A stretch of 33,061 bases of DNA, taken from positions 1 to 33,061 of the forward strand of contig NZ_JBGFGN010000089.1 in the NCBI RefSeq assembly GCF_041224595.1, given 5' to 3'. Position numbers and translations under genes: made by a program. Source of the stretch: Donghicola sp041224595. Lineage in GTDB: Bacteria; Pseudomonadota; Alphaproteobacteria; Rhodobacterales; Rhodobacteraceae. Of the stretch, positions 1 through 8,030 are shown in pieces. Position 1 is the stretch's first letter; each line of letters begins with the position of its first letter. The notes under the pieces are model-generated. The model was not told the DNA's origin. It did no database searches and saw only the letters and a program-made list of their open reading frames with translations.

Positions 1-34
1 GGGGAAACCCCGCTGGAGGGGCGTGGGGTGGCTT

Positions 35-78
35 GGGTGTGGGGGGGCGCTCCCCCCACACCCCCGGAGTATTTTTGC
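35..78 (+). terminator. Rho-independent terminator with Roseobacter-type tail
   Basis: A perfect 12-bp stem is formed by GGGTGTGGGGGG (35-46) and CCCCCCACACCC (52-63) around the 5-nt loop gcgct. It is followed at once by CCGGAGTATTTTTG (64-77), which supplies the T-run. It lies upstream of the first gene here, so it most likely ends a plus-strand gene to the left of the window. The same tail recurs at about 6954, 10113, 10142 and 18029. Confidence 0.8.
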
Positions 79-149
79 AAAGATGAAGAAGAGGCGCTTG
101 CTCGGACAGAGTTAGCGCCTATTCTGTGCGCAGCGAAAGAGGTGCTGCA

Positions 150-2690
150 GTGCAGAATTTTGATGAAAACGTCACCCTGATCACCCCATCGGCCCCCGTG
201 GCCGTGGCGACCCATGGCGGACGAGCGAAGTGTCTGCAGCGGCTCGTCCGTATGGATTTGCCTGTCCCTGATACGGTGGCCCTGTCTTTTCGGGCAGTGA
301 AAGCCATTGCAACGGGGCGGATGCCGGATGTCTCGCGCATTCTGGAGCCTTTTGGTGAGGGGGCGCTGATGTGTGTTCGGCCTTCGTCAGAAGATCCCGA
401 TTGGGGCGGGCCGGGCGCGGTTCTGAACATCGGGATGAACGATGCGACCTATGTGGATCTGTCAGACAAGATTGGCCACGAGGCTGCGGCAGAGCTGTAC
501 CTTCGGTTTGTGAAGAATTTCGCCGTGCATGTGGCGCGGCTGGATCCTGACGTTTTTGACGAGATCACCGAAGAAGGGTCCGAGGGGCTTGGCGCTGCTT
601 TGGCTGCCTATGAGGCGGAGACAGACGAGCGGTTTCCGCAGGACGCGGGCCAGCAGTTGACAGAGGTTCTGCGGTCGATGGCGCGGGCGTGGGAAGGGAC
701 CAGTGCGCGATTGTTGCGCCAAGCCAAGGGCGCGCCCGCAGATGCGGGGCTGGGGCTGGTTGTTCAGCGTATGGCTCTGGGCCTAGGGTCCGGCGAGTGC
801 GGGTCCGGCGTGATCCAGTTCGTCGATTCCCAGACGGGTGCAGCGCGTATCAAGGGGCGCTATCTGAGCCAGAGCCAGGGGCGTGAGGCGCTCTTGCAGG
901 CCGAAGCAATCTATTTGGAAAAGGATTCGCGGGGGCCTTCGCTAGAAGAACATGCGCCAAAGGCCTTTGAGCAACTTAAAGATTTCGGCGCACGGATGCG
1001 CAGGCGTCTGAAAGAAGAGTTGCAGATCGAATTTACCATCGAAGACGGCCATGTGCACATTCTCGATGGGGTGCGCGTGTCGCGCGGGAACCGCGCTGCC
1101 CTGAGGATCGCTGTAGATCTGGCCGAGAGTGGCGTGATCAGTAAAGAAGAGGCTGTCCTGCGGATCGAACCGCGGGCGCTGTCAGATTTATTGCACCGGC
1201 AGGTGGATCCGATGGCCCCTCGGGATCGGATTGCCCGCGGGGTGGCCGCGAGCCCAGGGGCGGCGACGGGAAAAATCGTCTTCAATGCCGCGGATGCTCA
1301 GGCCAGCGCGGCGCGCGGGGAACCGTGCATTCTCGTCCGCCGCGAAACCCAGCCCGAGGACATTCGCGGTATGCATGCAGCCGTTGGGGTGATCACCGAG
1401 CGGGGCGGAATGACCAGCCACGCAGCGGTGATCGGGCGCGGCCTTGGTCTGCCTTGTGTGGTTGGGGTCGAAGGTTTGCGGTTCCATATGAGAAAGAAGC
1501 TGCTTGTTGCCAAAGACGGGCGCCAATTCCGCGAGGGGGACGTTGTGACCGTGGATGGGACCGTGGGGCATGTTCTGGCGGGCGAGCCTGCGCTTCTGGA
1601 ACCTGCAGAGGATGACGGCCTACAGACCTTGATGGAATGGGCCGACACTTTCCGAGTGATCGAGATCCGCGCGAATGCTGATACGCCTGCAGATGCGCAG
1701 GTTGCACGGAATTTCAAGGCGCAGGGGATTGGGCTGGCCCGTACTGAACACATGTTTTTTGAGGCCGACCGCCTGACAGCCATGCGGGAAATGATTTTTG
1801 CGGACGTCGTCGAGGATCGCCGCGCAGCGCTCGAACGTATTTTGCCAATGCAACGGGCGGATTTTATTGATCTGTTCCGTATTATGGCGGGCTTGCCTGT
1901 TTGCATCCGCCTGTTTGACCCGCCACTGCATGAATTTTTGCCCTCGGATCGGGCCGGGCTTCTCAATTTGGCCGAAGCGCTTGACCTGCCCGTGTCGGAC
2001 GTGACGCGGCGCGCAGAAGAGTTGGAAGAGTACAATCCGATGCTCGGCCTTCGCGGCGTGCGCCTTGGCGTGACTGTTCCCGAAATTTACGAAATGCAGG
2101 CACGGGCGATCTTTGAAGCGACAGTGGAAACCCAGAAATCCGGCGCAACTGTGGTGCCGGAAATCATGATCCCGCTGGTTTCAGCCAAGCGAGAAGTGGA
2201 GCTGATCAAGACCCGAGTGGATGCGATCGCGGCAGCCGTGAAGACCGAGACGGGCCGCGAATTCACCTACCGTCTTGGGGTGATGGTCGAGACCCCACGC
2301 GCCTGTTTGCGGGCAGGGGATATTGCCAGCCACGCGTCCTTCTTTAGTTTCGGAACAAACGACCTGACACAGATGACCTATGGTCTGTCCCGTGATGATG
2401 CAGGGCGTTTCATGTCGAATTACGTGACCGAGGGCGTCTTCCCCGAAGATCCGTTCCACCGGCTCGATACAGAGGGTGTGGGTGAGCTTCTTGACTTGGC
2501 TGCAACCAGAGCCCGAGACGCGCGCCCAAATATTACGCTCTCAATCTGTGGCGAGCATGGTGGAGACCCCGAATCAATTGCCTTCTGTTGCAGAGCAGGA
2601 TTCAACTATGTTTCATGCTCACCATTTCGTGTTCCCGGTGCCAGATTGGCTGCCGCGCAGTTCGCGTTGCGTGAGCAACGATCGCTCTAA
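150..2690 (+). CDS. Pyruvate phosphate dikinase-like PEP-utilising protein
   Basis: This 846-aa protein has the PPDK layout: N-terminal ATP-grasp region (about 1-320), phosphohistidine swivel domain (about 365-460) and C-terminal PEP/pyruvate TIM barrel (about 490-846). The phosphoryl-carrier His is in GGMTSHAA (H424) and the catalytic Cys in CGEHGGDP (C800). Other barrel motifs are NPMLGLRGVRLG, EIMIPLV and FGTNDLTQMTYG. PPDK interconverts pyruvate+ATP+Pi and PEP+AMP+PPi. The ATP-grasp half is divergent: where PPDKs read LQTRNGKRT after FTIE, this reads ILDGVRVSRGN, and the usual SGAxxSMPGMMDT segment is replaced by SSEDPDWGGPGAV. Length is slightly below the usual ~880. I chose GTG at 150, not 126, because AAAGAGG (136-142) sits 7 nt before it. 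Barrel chemistry looks intact; ATP use is uncertain, so the call is PPDK-like, not ppdK. Confidence 0.85.
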   Translation: MQNFDENVTLITPSAPVAVATHGGRAKCLQRLVRMDLPVPDTVALSFRAVKAIATGRMPDVSRILEPFGEGALMCVRPSSEDPDWGGPGAVLNIGMNDATYVDLSDKIGHEAAAELYLRFVKNFAVHVARLDPDVFDEITEEGSEGLGAALAAYEAETDERFPQDAGQQLTEVLRSMARAWEGTSARLLRQAKGAPADAGLGLVVQRMALGLGSGECGSGVIQFVDSQTGAARIKGRYLSQSQGREALLQAEAIYLEKDSRGPSLEEHAPKAFEQLKDFGARMRRRLKEELQIEFTIEDGHVHILDGVRVSRGNRAALRIAVDLAESGVISKEEAVLRIEPRALSDLLHRQVDPMAPRDRIARGVAASPGAATGKIVFNAADAQASAARGEPCILVRRETQPEDIRGMHAAVGVITERGGMTSHAAVIGRGLGLPCVVGVEGLRFHMRKKLLVAKDGRQFREGDVVTVDGTVGHVLAGEPALLEPAEDDGLQTLMEWADTFRVIEIRANADTPADAQVARNFKAQGIGLARTEHMFFEADRLTAMREMIFADVVEDRRAALERILPMQRADFIDLFRIMAGLPVCIRLFDPPLHEFLPSDRAGLLNLAEALDLPVSDVTRRAEELEEYNPMLGLRGVRLGVTVPEIYEMQARAIFEATVETQKSGATVVPEIMIPLVSAKREVELIKTRVDAIAAAVKTETGREFTYRLGVMVETPRACLRAGDIASHASFFSFGTNDLTQMTYGLSRDDAGRFMSNYVTEGVFPEDPFHRLDTEGVGELLDLAATRARDARPNITLSICGEHGGDPESIAFCCRAGFNYVSCSPFRVPGARLAAAQFALREQRSL

Positions 2691-2735
2691 GCGGTTGTAA
2701 AAAAACTGTAAAACAGGTGACATCTTAAGATTTCG

Positions 2736-2757
2736 ATGTAACACCAAAAGGTTACAT
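2736..2757. promoter_or_regulatory. Inverted repeat in promoter region of cell wall hydrolase
   Basis: ATGTAAC (2736-2742) and GTTACAT (2751-2757) form a perfect 7-bp dyad with an 8-nt AT-rich spacer. It lies in the 162-base gap between the PPDK-like gene and the hydrolase. The form suits a dimeric regulator; no family is recognised. It is not followed by a T-run, so a terminator is less likely. Confidence 0.35.
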
Positions 2758-2852
2758 GCTTTTAAGACTCCTCTGAGAGTATTGAAAAGGGGGCCCGAAT
2801 TCGGTTACGACCGCGCCGGGCCGCCCGACGGCTCTTGCACTGAGGAAATGAT

Positions 2853-3515
2853 ATGCGTCTAGGCGTGGTTAAAGCAGCGGTAATTATGGTCTCGGTTTGT
2901 GTTCCGGGGGCTGGGTTTGCTGATGTTTTGAATGCTCGTCTGACCGATCTTCTCGGCCAAGAAAAAGAGGCGCTCTCTGCGGTGTCTTCCAAACACCTTG
3001 GGAGCCTGACGCGGTTACCTGAAAAGGCCAAGGAAGCCGCGATCGAGAAAACCCCCGAGGTTGAGTACACCAGAGATTGGCTTGCCGAACTGCCCAAGGC
3101 GAAGGGCGGGGAAGAGTTTCTGTGTCTGGCAGAGGCGCTCTACTTTGAAGCGCGTGGGGAAACCGTCAAAGGTCAATTCGCTGTGGCCGAAGTCATCCTG
3201 AACCGCGTGGATAGCAAGAAATTCCCTGACACAGTGTGTGGTGTGATCAATCAGGGCACCGGTCGCAAATACGCGTGCCAGTTCACTTACACATGCGACG
3301 GCTATGCCGAAGTCATTCGTGAACCCAAAGCGTATGAGCGAGTCGCCAAAGTGGCGCGCGCGATGCTGGACGGGGCAGGCCGCCCTCTGACCAACGGAGC
3401 GACTTTCTATCATACCAAGGCCGTGCGTCCTCGGTGGTCGACCAAGTTTACCCACACCGCCACAATCGGCGTTCACAAGTTCTACAATCCGTCTTCGCGT
3501 CTGACACAGCGCTAA
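2853..3515 (+). CDS. SleB/CwlJ-type cell wall hydrolase (Hydrolase_2 family)
   Basis: This 220-aa protein begins with a signal peptide (residues 1-23, cleavage likely after GAGFA), so it probably acts in the periplasm on peptidoglycan. The catalytic domain (about 88-215) carries the SleB/CwlJ signature CLAEALYFEARGE with the conserved Glu, followed by AVAEVILNRV, FPDTVCGVINQG and CQFTYTCDG. SleB was named as a spore-cortex lytic enzyme, but this branch is common in non-sporulating Alphaproteobacteria, where the role is presumably wall remodelling. The ATG is preceded by GAGGAAATGAT, a good ribosome site. It stands alone, with 162 bases before it and 101 after. The family is clear; the exact cleaved bond is not shown by the sequence. 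Confidence 0.85.
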   Translation: MRLGVVKAAVIMVSVCVPGAGFADVLNARLTDLLGQEKEALSAVSSKHLGSLTRLPEKAKEAAIEKTPEVEYTRDWLAELPKAKGGEEFLCLAEALYFEARGETVKGQFAVAEVILNRVDSKKFPDTVCGVINQGTGRKYACQFTYTCDGYAEVIREPKAYERVAKVARAMLDGAGRPLTNGATFYHTKAVRPRWSTKFTHTATIGVHKFYNPSSRLTQR

Positions 3516-3557
3516 CGCCTGCCTGTCGCGCTTGACCCTAGATGTGCCGCCATCGAG

Positions 3558-3587
3558 TTGGCATTTCTGGAAACAGTCTCTAGGGTC
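3558..3587 (+). promoter_or_regulatory. Candidate promoter of the folB-folP-glmM operon
   Basis: TTGGCA (3558-3563), 17 nt, then TAGGGT (3581-3586) is a reasonable housekeeping-type promoter 30 nt before folB. Its -10 lies in an arm of a 9-bp inverted repeat, GACCCTAGA (3534-3542) and TCTAGGGTC (3579-3587), 36 nt apart. The repeat could be a terminator for the hydrolase gene or an operator. It has no T-run. Confidence 0.3.
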
Positions 3588-3616
3588 CGCCGAAATGACT
3601 GTAAGAGTGTAGCGAC

Positions 3617-4573
3617 ATGAGCAACGAAGTAAGGCTGGCCTTTTCTCATCCTGACGAGCGTGCGAAAGCAAACCCCGTCCCGGGCATTAGTGGCCCGTTG
3701 GATCGGATCAGTTTGCGCGACCATATCGTCGAGGTAGAGATCGGCGCCTTTCAAGCAGAGCGCGGGACGACACAGCGCGTTTGCTTTAATGTTGTCGTCG
3801 AAGTCGAACCAATCACCGGCGTTGTGGACGACGATGTGGACCGCATTCTGTCCTATGACCGTGTGACAGAGGCGATTGCCGACTCGCTTGCCGAAGAACG
3901 TTTGAACTTGCTCGAAACCCTTGCAGACCGTGTGGCGGGCCGCATTTTGGCAGAACCTCAGGCTGTGCGCGCCTTCGTGCGGATCGAGAAGCTGGATCGT
4001 GGCCCCGGCGCATTGGGCGTCGAGATCGTGCGAAATCGCAAAGATTACGGCTTGGGGCCCGAGATTGCGCACAATGCCGCCAATGACCCCCGCGTGATTT
4101 ACCTGGCCAACGACGCGATTGCCGCGCCACATTTGCCCCAGTGGCTCGACCAATTGACCGAAGGCGACCGTCCTGTGGTCCTTTGTGTCGGTTTGCCTGA
4201 ACGTGTTGGTCCCGAGACGGGCGTAGGCCTTGCGCAGCGCCGTATCGACCTGTTGTCGATTGAACAGAACGCCTGGGTGCTGGCAGGCCGTGATCGCCGG
4301 TGTGTGGTCGTCGAAACACGCACAGAATTGGACTGGGGGATGAAACACGGCCAGATCAGCGTGTGGGCGCCTTCAAAAATCGTTCTGGATGCTGTCGAAG
4401 GCCCTCATGTCTCTGTCCGAGACACTCGGGCGCTGACACGCTGGTTCGCCGCCGAGATGGACGCCGCAGAGGTGATTTTTGTCGGTGATGGCGAAATCGA
4501 AGGGCAGGCGGGTGTGGTCGAAGAGCGTCACCACGATCTACGCGACACTCGGCTCTTGTCAAACGGCGACTGA
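3617..4573 (+). CDS. folB: Dihydroneopterin aldolase with extra C-terminal domain
   Basis: FolB converts dihydroneopterin to 6-hydroxymethyl-dihydropterin plus glycolaldehyde in folate synthesis. Residues ~27-145 are a FolB domain: DRISLRDHIVEVEIGAF, the active-site-region Glu in QAERGTTQ, the LSYDRVTEAI segment, and VRIEKLDRGPGALGVEI with the expected Lys. FolB is normally ~120 aa; this protein is 318 aa. The additional ~170 residues (about 146-318: LPQWLDQL, VVLCVGLPERVG, RWFAAEMDAAEVIFVGDGEIEG) match no domain I recognise. The gene is 17 bases ahead of folP, which supports a folate role. No strong ribosome site precedes the ATG at 3617. Family call is sure; function of the C-terminal part is unknown. 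Confidence 0.85.
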   Translation: MSNEVRLAFSHPDERAKANPVPGISGPLDRISLRDHIVEVEIGAFQAERGTTQRVCFNVVVEVEPITGVVDDDVDRILSYDRVTEAIADSLAEERLNLLETLADRVAGRILAEPQAVRAFVRIEKLDRGPGALGVEIVRNRKDYGLGPEIAHNAANDPRVIYLANDAIAAPHLPQWLDQLTEGDRPVVLCVGLPERVGPETGVGLAQRRIDLLSIEQNAWVLAGRDRRCVVVETRTELDWGMKHGQISVWAPSKIVLDAVEGPHVSVRDTRALTRWFAAEMDAAEVIFVGDGEIEGQAGVVEERHHDLRDTRLLSNGD

Positions 4574-4590
4574 TCGCTCATCCACGCAGC

Positions 4591-5595
4591 ATGCGTGACT
4601 ATTTTCGCCCCATTCTACAAACTGGCCCCGCGCGCCCCCAGGGTGCTCTGACCCTTGCGGGGGGATGGACGTGGTTCACCCATGTCGAAGTTCTGAACCG
4701 CGCGGCTGCCCCTAAAGTCGTCTCTGCGACGGATATCCCAGCAGAGGCACGCGATGCGCTCTGCGTGCCGCGCGCTAATGTGGCGCGCGTGCCGATGGAA
4801 AGTCCGACTATCATGGGCATCCTGAATACGACGCCCGATAGCTTCTCTGACGGGGGGAAGTTCAACGATCTGCAACGCGCATCCGAGCACGCACGCGCAC
4901 TGATCGCGGCGGGCGCGGACCTGCTGGACGTCGGAGGGGAATCCACACGTCCCGGTGCGGCCGAAGTCGCCATAGACGTAGAGATTCAGCGCACGGCCCC
5001 CGTCATCGCCGCCCTAAGGGCATTTTCTGACATTCCTATCTCGATCGATTCACGCAAAGCGGATGTTGTTCAGGCCGCATTAAAAGCAGGCGCAGATCTG
5101 GTGAACGACGTGGCCGCGATGACCTTTGATCCCAAGATCGCGCCGGTCACCGCGCAAGCAGATGCACCGATTTGCCTGATGCATGCCCAAGGCGACCCGC
5201 AGACGATGCAGGACGCCCCTCACTACGAAGATGTGGTGTTGGATGTCTACGACTTACTCGAAGAGCGTATCAGTGCTGCCATGCGGGCAGGTATTCCCCA
5301 AAGCCGTATCATGGTAGATCCGGGCATTGGTTTCGGGAAAACGCTAGAGCATAATCTGGCACTCTTGCAGCGCCTTTCGATCTTTCACGGACTTGGGTGT
5401 CCCATCTTGCTTGGGGTGTCGCGCAAACGCTTTATCGGGACCCTCGCCAACGTGACCGAAGCAGAGGCGCGGATGCCCGGCTCTGTCGCTGTTGCACTCG
5501 CTGGGGTCTCTCATGGTGTGCAGATGCTGCGCGTCCATGATGTTGCGGAAACGCGGCAGGCCCTAACCCTCTATCAAGCCGCCATTGGAGACTAA
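4591..5595 (+). CDS. folP: Dihydropteroate synthase
   Basis: FolP joins 6-hydroxymethyl-dihydropterin diphosphate to p-aminobenzoate, giving dihydropteroate; it is the sulfonamide target. The 334-aa protein has the family motifs in order: IMGILNTTPDSFSDGG (pterin diphosphate loop, ~71-86), DVGGESTRPGA, SIDSRKADV, NDVAAMT, CLMHAQGDPQTMQ, DPGIGFGKT and LLGVSRKRFIG. About 65 residues precede the TIM barrel, longer than in E. coli but seen in Rhodobacterales proteins. It lies between folB and glmM, with a 17-base gap on the left and only 6 bases to the preferred glmM start, so the three are almost surely cotranscribed. The ATG at 4591 lacks a strong ribosome site, which suggests coupling to folB translation. 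Confidence 0.95.
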   Translation: MRDYFRPILQTGPARPQGALTLAGGWTWFTHVEVLNRAAAPKVVSATDIPAEARDALCVPRANVARVPMESPTIMGILNTTPDSFSDGGKFNDLQRASEHARALIAAGADLLDVGGESTRPGAAEVAIDVEIQRTAPVIAALRAFSDIPISIDSRKADVVQAALKAGADLVNDVAAMTFDPKIAPVTAQADAPICLMHAQGDPQTMQDAPHYEDVVLDVYDLLEERISAAMRAGIPQSRIMVDPGIGFGKTLEHNLALLQRLSIFHGLGCPILLGVSRKRFIGTLANVTEAEARMPGSVAVALAGVSHGVQMLRVHDVAETRQALTLYQAAIGD

Positions 5596-5601
5596 GTGAT
5601 C

Positions 5602-6951
5602 ATGGCCAGACAGCTTTTTGGAACCGACGGTGTGCGCGGCAAAGCGAACATCTATCCCATGACCGCCGAGATGGCATTGCGTATTGGCGCTGCCGCGGGC
5701 CGCTATTTTCGCCGGGATCAGAGCACTGCGCACCGCGTTGTGATCGGCAAAGACACGCGTCTGTCCGGCTACATGTTTGAAAATGCGCTCACCGCAGGCT
5801 TCACCTCTACTGGGATGAATGTGCTGCTGCTGGGGCCGGTCCCGACACCGGCGGTCGGCCTGCTGACCACATCGATGCGCGCGGATGTCGGCGTTATGAT
5901 CTCGGCCAGCCACAACCCACATGCGGACAATGGCATCAAGTTTTTCGGTCCTGACGGTTTCAAACTCTCGGATGAGGCAGAGGCTGAAATCGAAGCTATG
6001 GTCATGGGCGAAATCCAACCGGCCAAGGCTGAAAACATCGGCCGTGCCAAGCGGATCGATGACGGGCGTTTCCGCTACATCGAACGTTTGAAGTCCACCT
6101 TCCCCCATGGCAAGCGACTGGACGGCCTGAAGGTTGTGATCGATTGCGCCAACGGTGCAGCCTATCGCGCGGCGCCCGAGGCGCTGTGGGAACTTGGCGC
6201 AGATGTCATTCGCATCGGCACGAACCCAGACGGTAAAAACATCAACCTGAACTGCGGCTCCACGCACCCTGAAACAGCGGCCAAAGCGGTTATCGAGCAT
6301 GGCGCAGATATCGGCATCTGTCTTGATGGAGATGCGGACCGGATCATGATCATCGATGAAAAGGGCCAGATCGCTGATGGCGATCAGCTTATGGCTTTGA
6401 TCGCTGCACGCTGGGCTGAGGAACAGCGCCTGCAAGGCAATGCGCTGGTGGCGACCGTGATGTCCAACCTTGGTCTCGAACGGTTTCTTAGTGGGCGTGG
6501 CATCGACCTGAAGCGCACCAAAGTCGGTGACCGCTACGTGGTCGAGGAAATGCGCAAGAACGGCTACAACTTGGGCGGTGAACAATCCGGTCACATCGTG
6601 ATGACCGACTATGCAACCACCGGCGACGGACTGCTTGCGGGCCTTCAATTCCTTGCTGAAATGGTCTTAACGGGCAAGCCCGCCAGTGAATTGGCCAAGA
6701 GCTTTGATCCTGTGCCGCAGCTTCTGAAAAACGTGCGCTACACGGCGGGTCAAACACCGCTCGAGACCCTTGCCGTCCAGCAGGCCATCGCAAGCGCCGA
6801 GGCCGACCTGAAAGGCCAAGGCCGTCTTCTGATCCGCAAGTCCGGAACAGAGCCCCTGATCCGTGTCATGGCTGAATGCGAGGATTCGATCCTGTTGGAA
6901 AAAGTCGTCGACTCGATCGTGGCCGAGGTCGAAGCCGCGAGCCGAACCTAA
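5602..6951 (+). CDS. glmM: Phosphoglucosamine mutase
   Basis: GlmM interconverts glucosamine-6-phosphate and glucosamine-1-phosphate on the way to UDP-GlcNAc, so it feeds peptidoglycan and LPS. The 449-aa protein starts ARQLFGTDGVRG, has the phosphoserine loop ISASHNPH (Ser103; E. coli uses Ser102), the metal-binding DGDADR, GGEQSGHI for sugar recognition, and the phosphate-binding RKSGTEPLIRVMAE near the C-terminus. Length is typical (~445). Two starts compete: GTG at 5596, directly after the folP stop, and ATG at 5602. I prefer 5602 because family members begin close to RxLFGTDG. The pairing folP-glmM is common in bacteria, E. coli included. The operon ends here; a hairpin follows at 6976-7008. 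Confidence 0.95.
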   Translation: MARQLFGTDGVRGKANIYPMTAEMALRIGAAAGRYFRRDQSTAHRVVIGKDTRLSGYMFENALTAGFTSTGMNVLLLGPVPTPAVGLLTTSMRADVGVMISASHNPHADNGIKFFGPDGFKLSDEAEAEIEAMVMGEIQPAKAENIGRAKRIDDGRFRYIERLKSTFPHGKRLDGLKVVIDCANGAAYRAAPEALWELGADVIRIGTNPDGKNINLNCGSTHPETAAKAVIEHGADIGICLDGDADRIMIIDEKGQIADGDQLMALIAARWAEEQRLQGNALVATVMSNLGLERFLSGRGIDLKRTKVGDRYVVEEMRKNGYNLGGEQSGHIVMTDYATTGDGLLAGLQFLAEMVLTGKPASELAKSFDPVPQLLKNVRYTAGQTPLETLAVQQAIASAEADLKGQGRLLIRKSGTEPLIRVMAECEDSILLEKVVDSIVAEVEAASRT

Positions 6952-6953
6952 GG

Positions 6954-7008
6954 TTTCTTTTTGCCAAAAATACTCAAACGGCGCGCCAACCCAATTTGCG
7001 CGCCGTTT
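6954..7008 (-). terminator. Terminator of the DMT exporter gene, GAGTATTTTTGG tail
   Basis: AAACGGCGCGC (6976-6986) and GCGCGCCGTTT (6998-7008) form a perfect 11-bp stem with an 11-nt loop. Read on the minus strand it is followed directly by GAGTATTTTTGGCAAAAAG, so it ends the exporter gene, whose stop codon (7007-7009) overlaps the stem. On plus, the same stem follows glmM by 24 nt but has no T-run after it, so it may serve both converging units less equally. Confidence 0.75.
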
Positions 7009-7918
7009 ATGCTTTGACGAACAGGCGGCGCAGATGGCTCCACTGGCTCAGGGCCATTCCCGTCAGGATCAGTCCCAGCGCCAGAAACAGGCCAGCAGGC
7101 AAAGCCTCACCAAGGACCAGCGCGCCAAAGACCATTGACCAGAACGGCACCTGATAATTGGTCAAAGACATAAAGGTCGATCCCGCACTCCGGATAACCA
7201 GAATGCGCAGCAGGTTTGCCCCAGCCGTTTGGACCAAACCCAAAGCGCCAAGCACCATGATCGTCTGCGTGTCCGGCAAGGGCGGCGGTCCTTCGAGGCT
7301 CCAGGCAATTGGCAAGCCAACCACAGCCGCGATGATCATGACAACCGCTGACATGGCATAGGGATCAATCGGCGGACAGTTGCGGGTGGTCACCGAACTG
7401 ACGGCGTAACACGCCGCCGCAGACAAGCAGGCCAGACGGCCCCATCCTTCAAGGTCAGAGCCAGAGCTTTGCAATAGCCCATCCCCGAGCAACACCAGCA
7501 CGCCGCAGAACCCGACCATCAATCCGAGCAACTTCATCGGCGTAATCCGCTCGCCAACCGAGAAGAAATGCGCCAGTGGCATCACCAATAGCGGCACGCC
7601 GGCCATCGACACCCCAGCGGTGGCTGATGTCACGTGGGTTTGCCCCCAGCTCAACAGAAAAAACGGCACCACAGAACTGAAAAGCCCGACGACAATCAAA
7701 TAGGGCCAGCGATTCCGCCCATCGTTGTCCGCGTTGATCCGCCCGCCAAGGGCCCACCACACGCCGGTCAGCAAAAGGCTTGCAAAGAACAGCCGTGCTT
7801 CGGCCAGCCAGAACGGGGTGATCCCCCGCAGTGCAATCTCAATCCCAAGAAAGCTGCCGCCCCAAACACACCCCAGCGTCAGGACCATGATCCAGCTTTT
7901 CAGGGTGACTTCGGGCAT
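7007..7918 (-). CDS. DMT-superfamily (EamA) exporter
   Basis: This 303-aa inner-membrane protein has about ten hydrophobic segments in two EamA repeats. Each repeat starts with the typical pattern, for example LGCVWGGSFLGIEIALRG near residue 15 and CYAVSSVTTRN near residue 160, and PVLGE-like FGALVLGEALP lies near the C-terminus. EamA proteins export amino acids or other metabolites. A longer ORF opens at 8002, but that would run through the ilvC terminator (7936-7969). The ATG at 7918, after AGGTCACAG, fits the family start and falls just 18 nt beyond the T-run. Location behind ilvC and next to two Lrp genes makes an amino-acid substrate plausible; this is inference from context only. Confidence 0.8.
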   Translation of the reverse strand: MPEVTLKSWIMVLTLGCVWGGSFLGIEIALRGITPFWLAEARLFFASLLLTGVWWALGGRINADNDGRNRWPYLIVVGLFSSVVPFFLLSWGQTHVTSATAGVSMAGVPLLVMPLAHFFSVGERITPMKLLGLMVGFCGVLVLLGDGLLQSSGSDLEGWGRLACLSAAACYAVSSVTTRNCPPIDPYAMSAVVMIIAAVVGLPIAWSLEGPPPLPDTQTIMVLGALGLVQTAGANLLRILVIRSAGSTFMSLTNYQVPFWSMVFGALVLGEALPAGLFLALGLILTGMALSQWSHLRRLFVKA

Positions 7919-7935
7919 TCTGTGACCTGCAATAG

Positions 7936-7969
7936 AAAAAGGCTCCGACCGCAACGGATCGGAGCCTTT
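7936..7969 (-). terminator. Intrinsic terminator after ilvC
   Basis: On the minus strand, AAAGGCTCCGA (7969-7959), a 10-nt loop and TCGGAGCCTTT (7948-7938) form an 11-bp stem; CCG/CGG inside the loop can extend it. The run of five T ends at 7936. It lies 62 nt after the ilvC stop and only 18 nt before the exporter start codon. Confidence 0.85.
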
Positions 7970-8030
7970 AGATGGGGTGGTGGCCGTCTTGTCAACGGCC
8001 ACCCCGCCTGCGGGAAATCCCGCGAGGCGA

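Noticed and set aside
2776..2788. GAGTATTGAAAAG before the cell wall hydrolase
   Set aside because: Only the first seven bases match the terminator tail; no T-run and no preceding stem.
5563..6648. 361-codon open frame on minus across glmM
   Set aside because: Antisense shadow of glmM with no recognisable motif.
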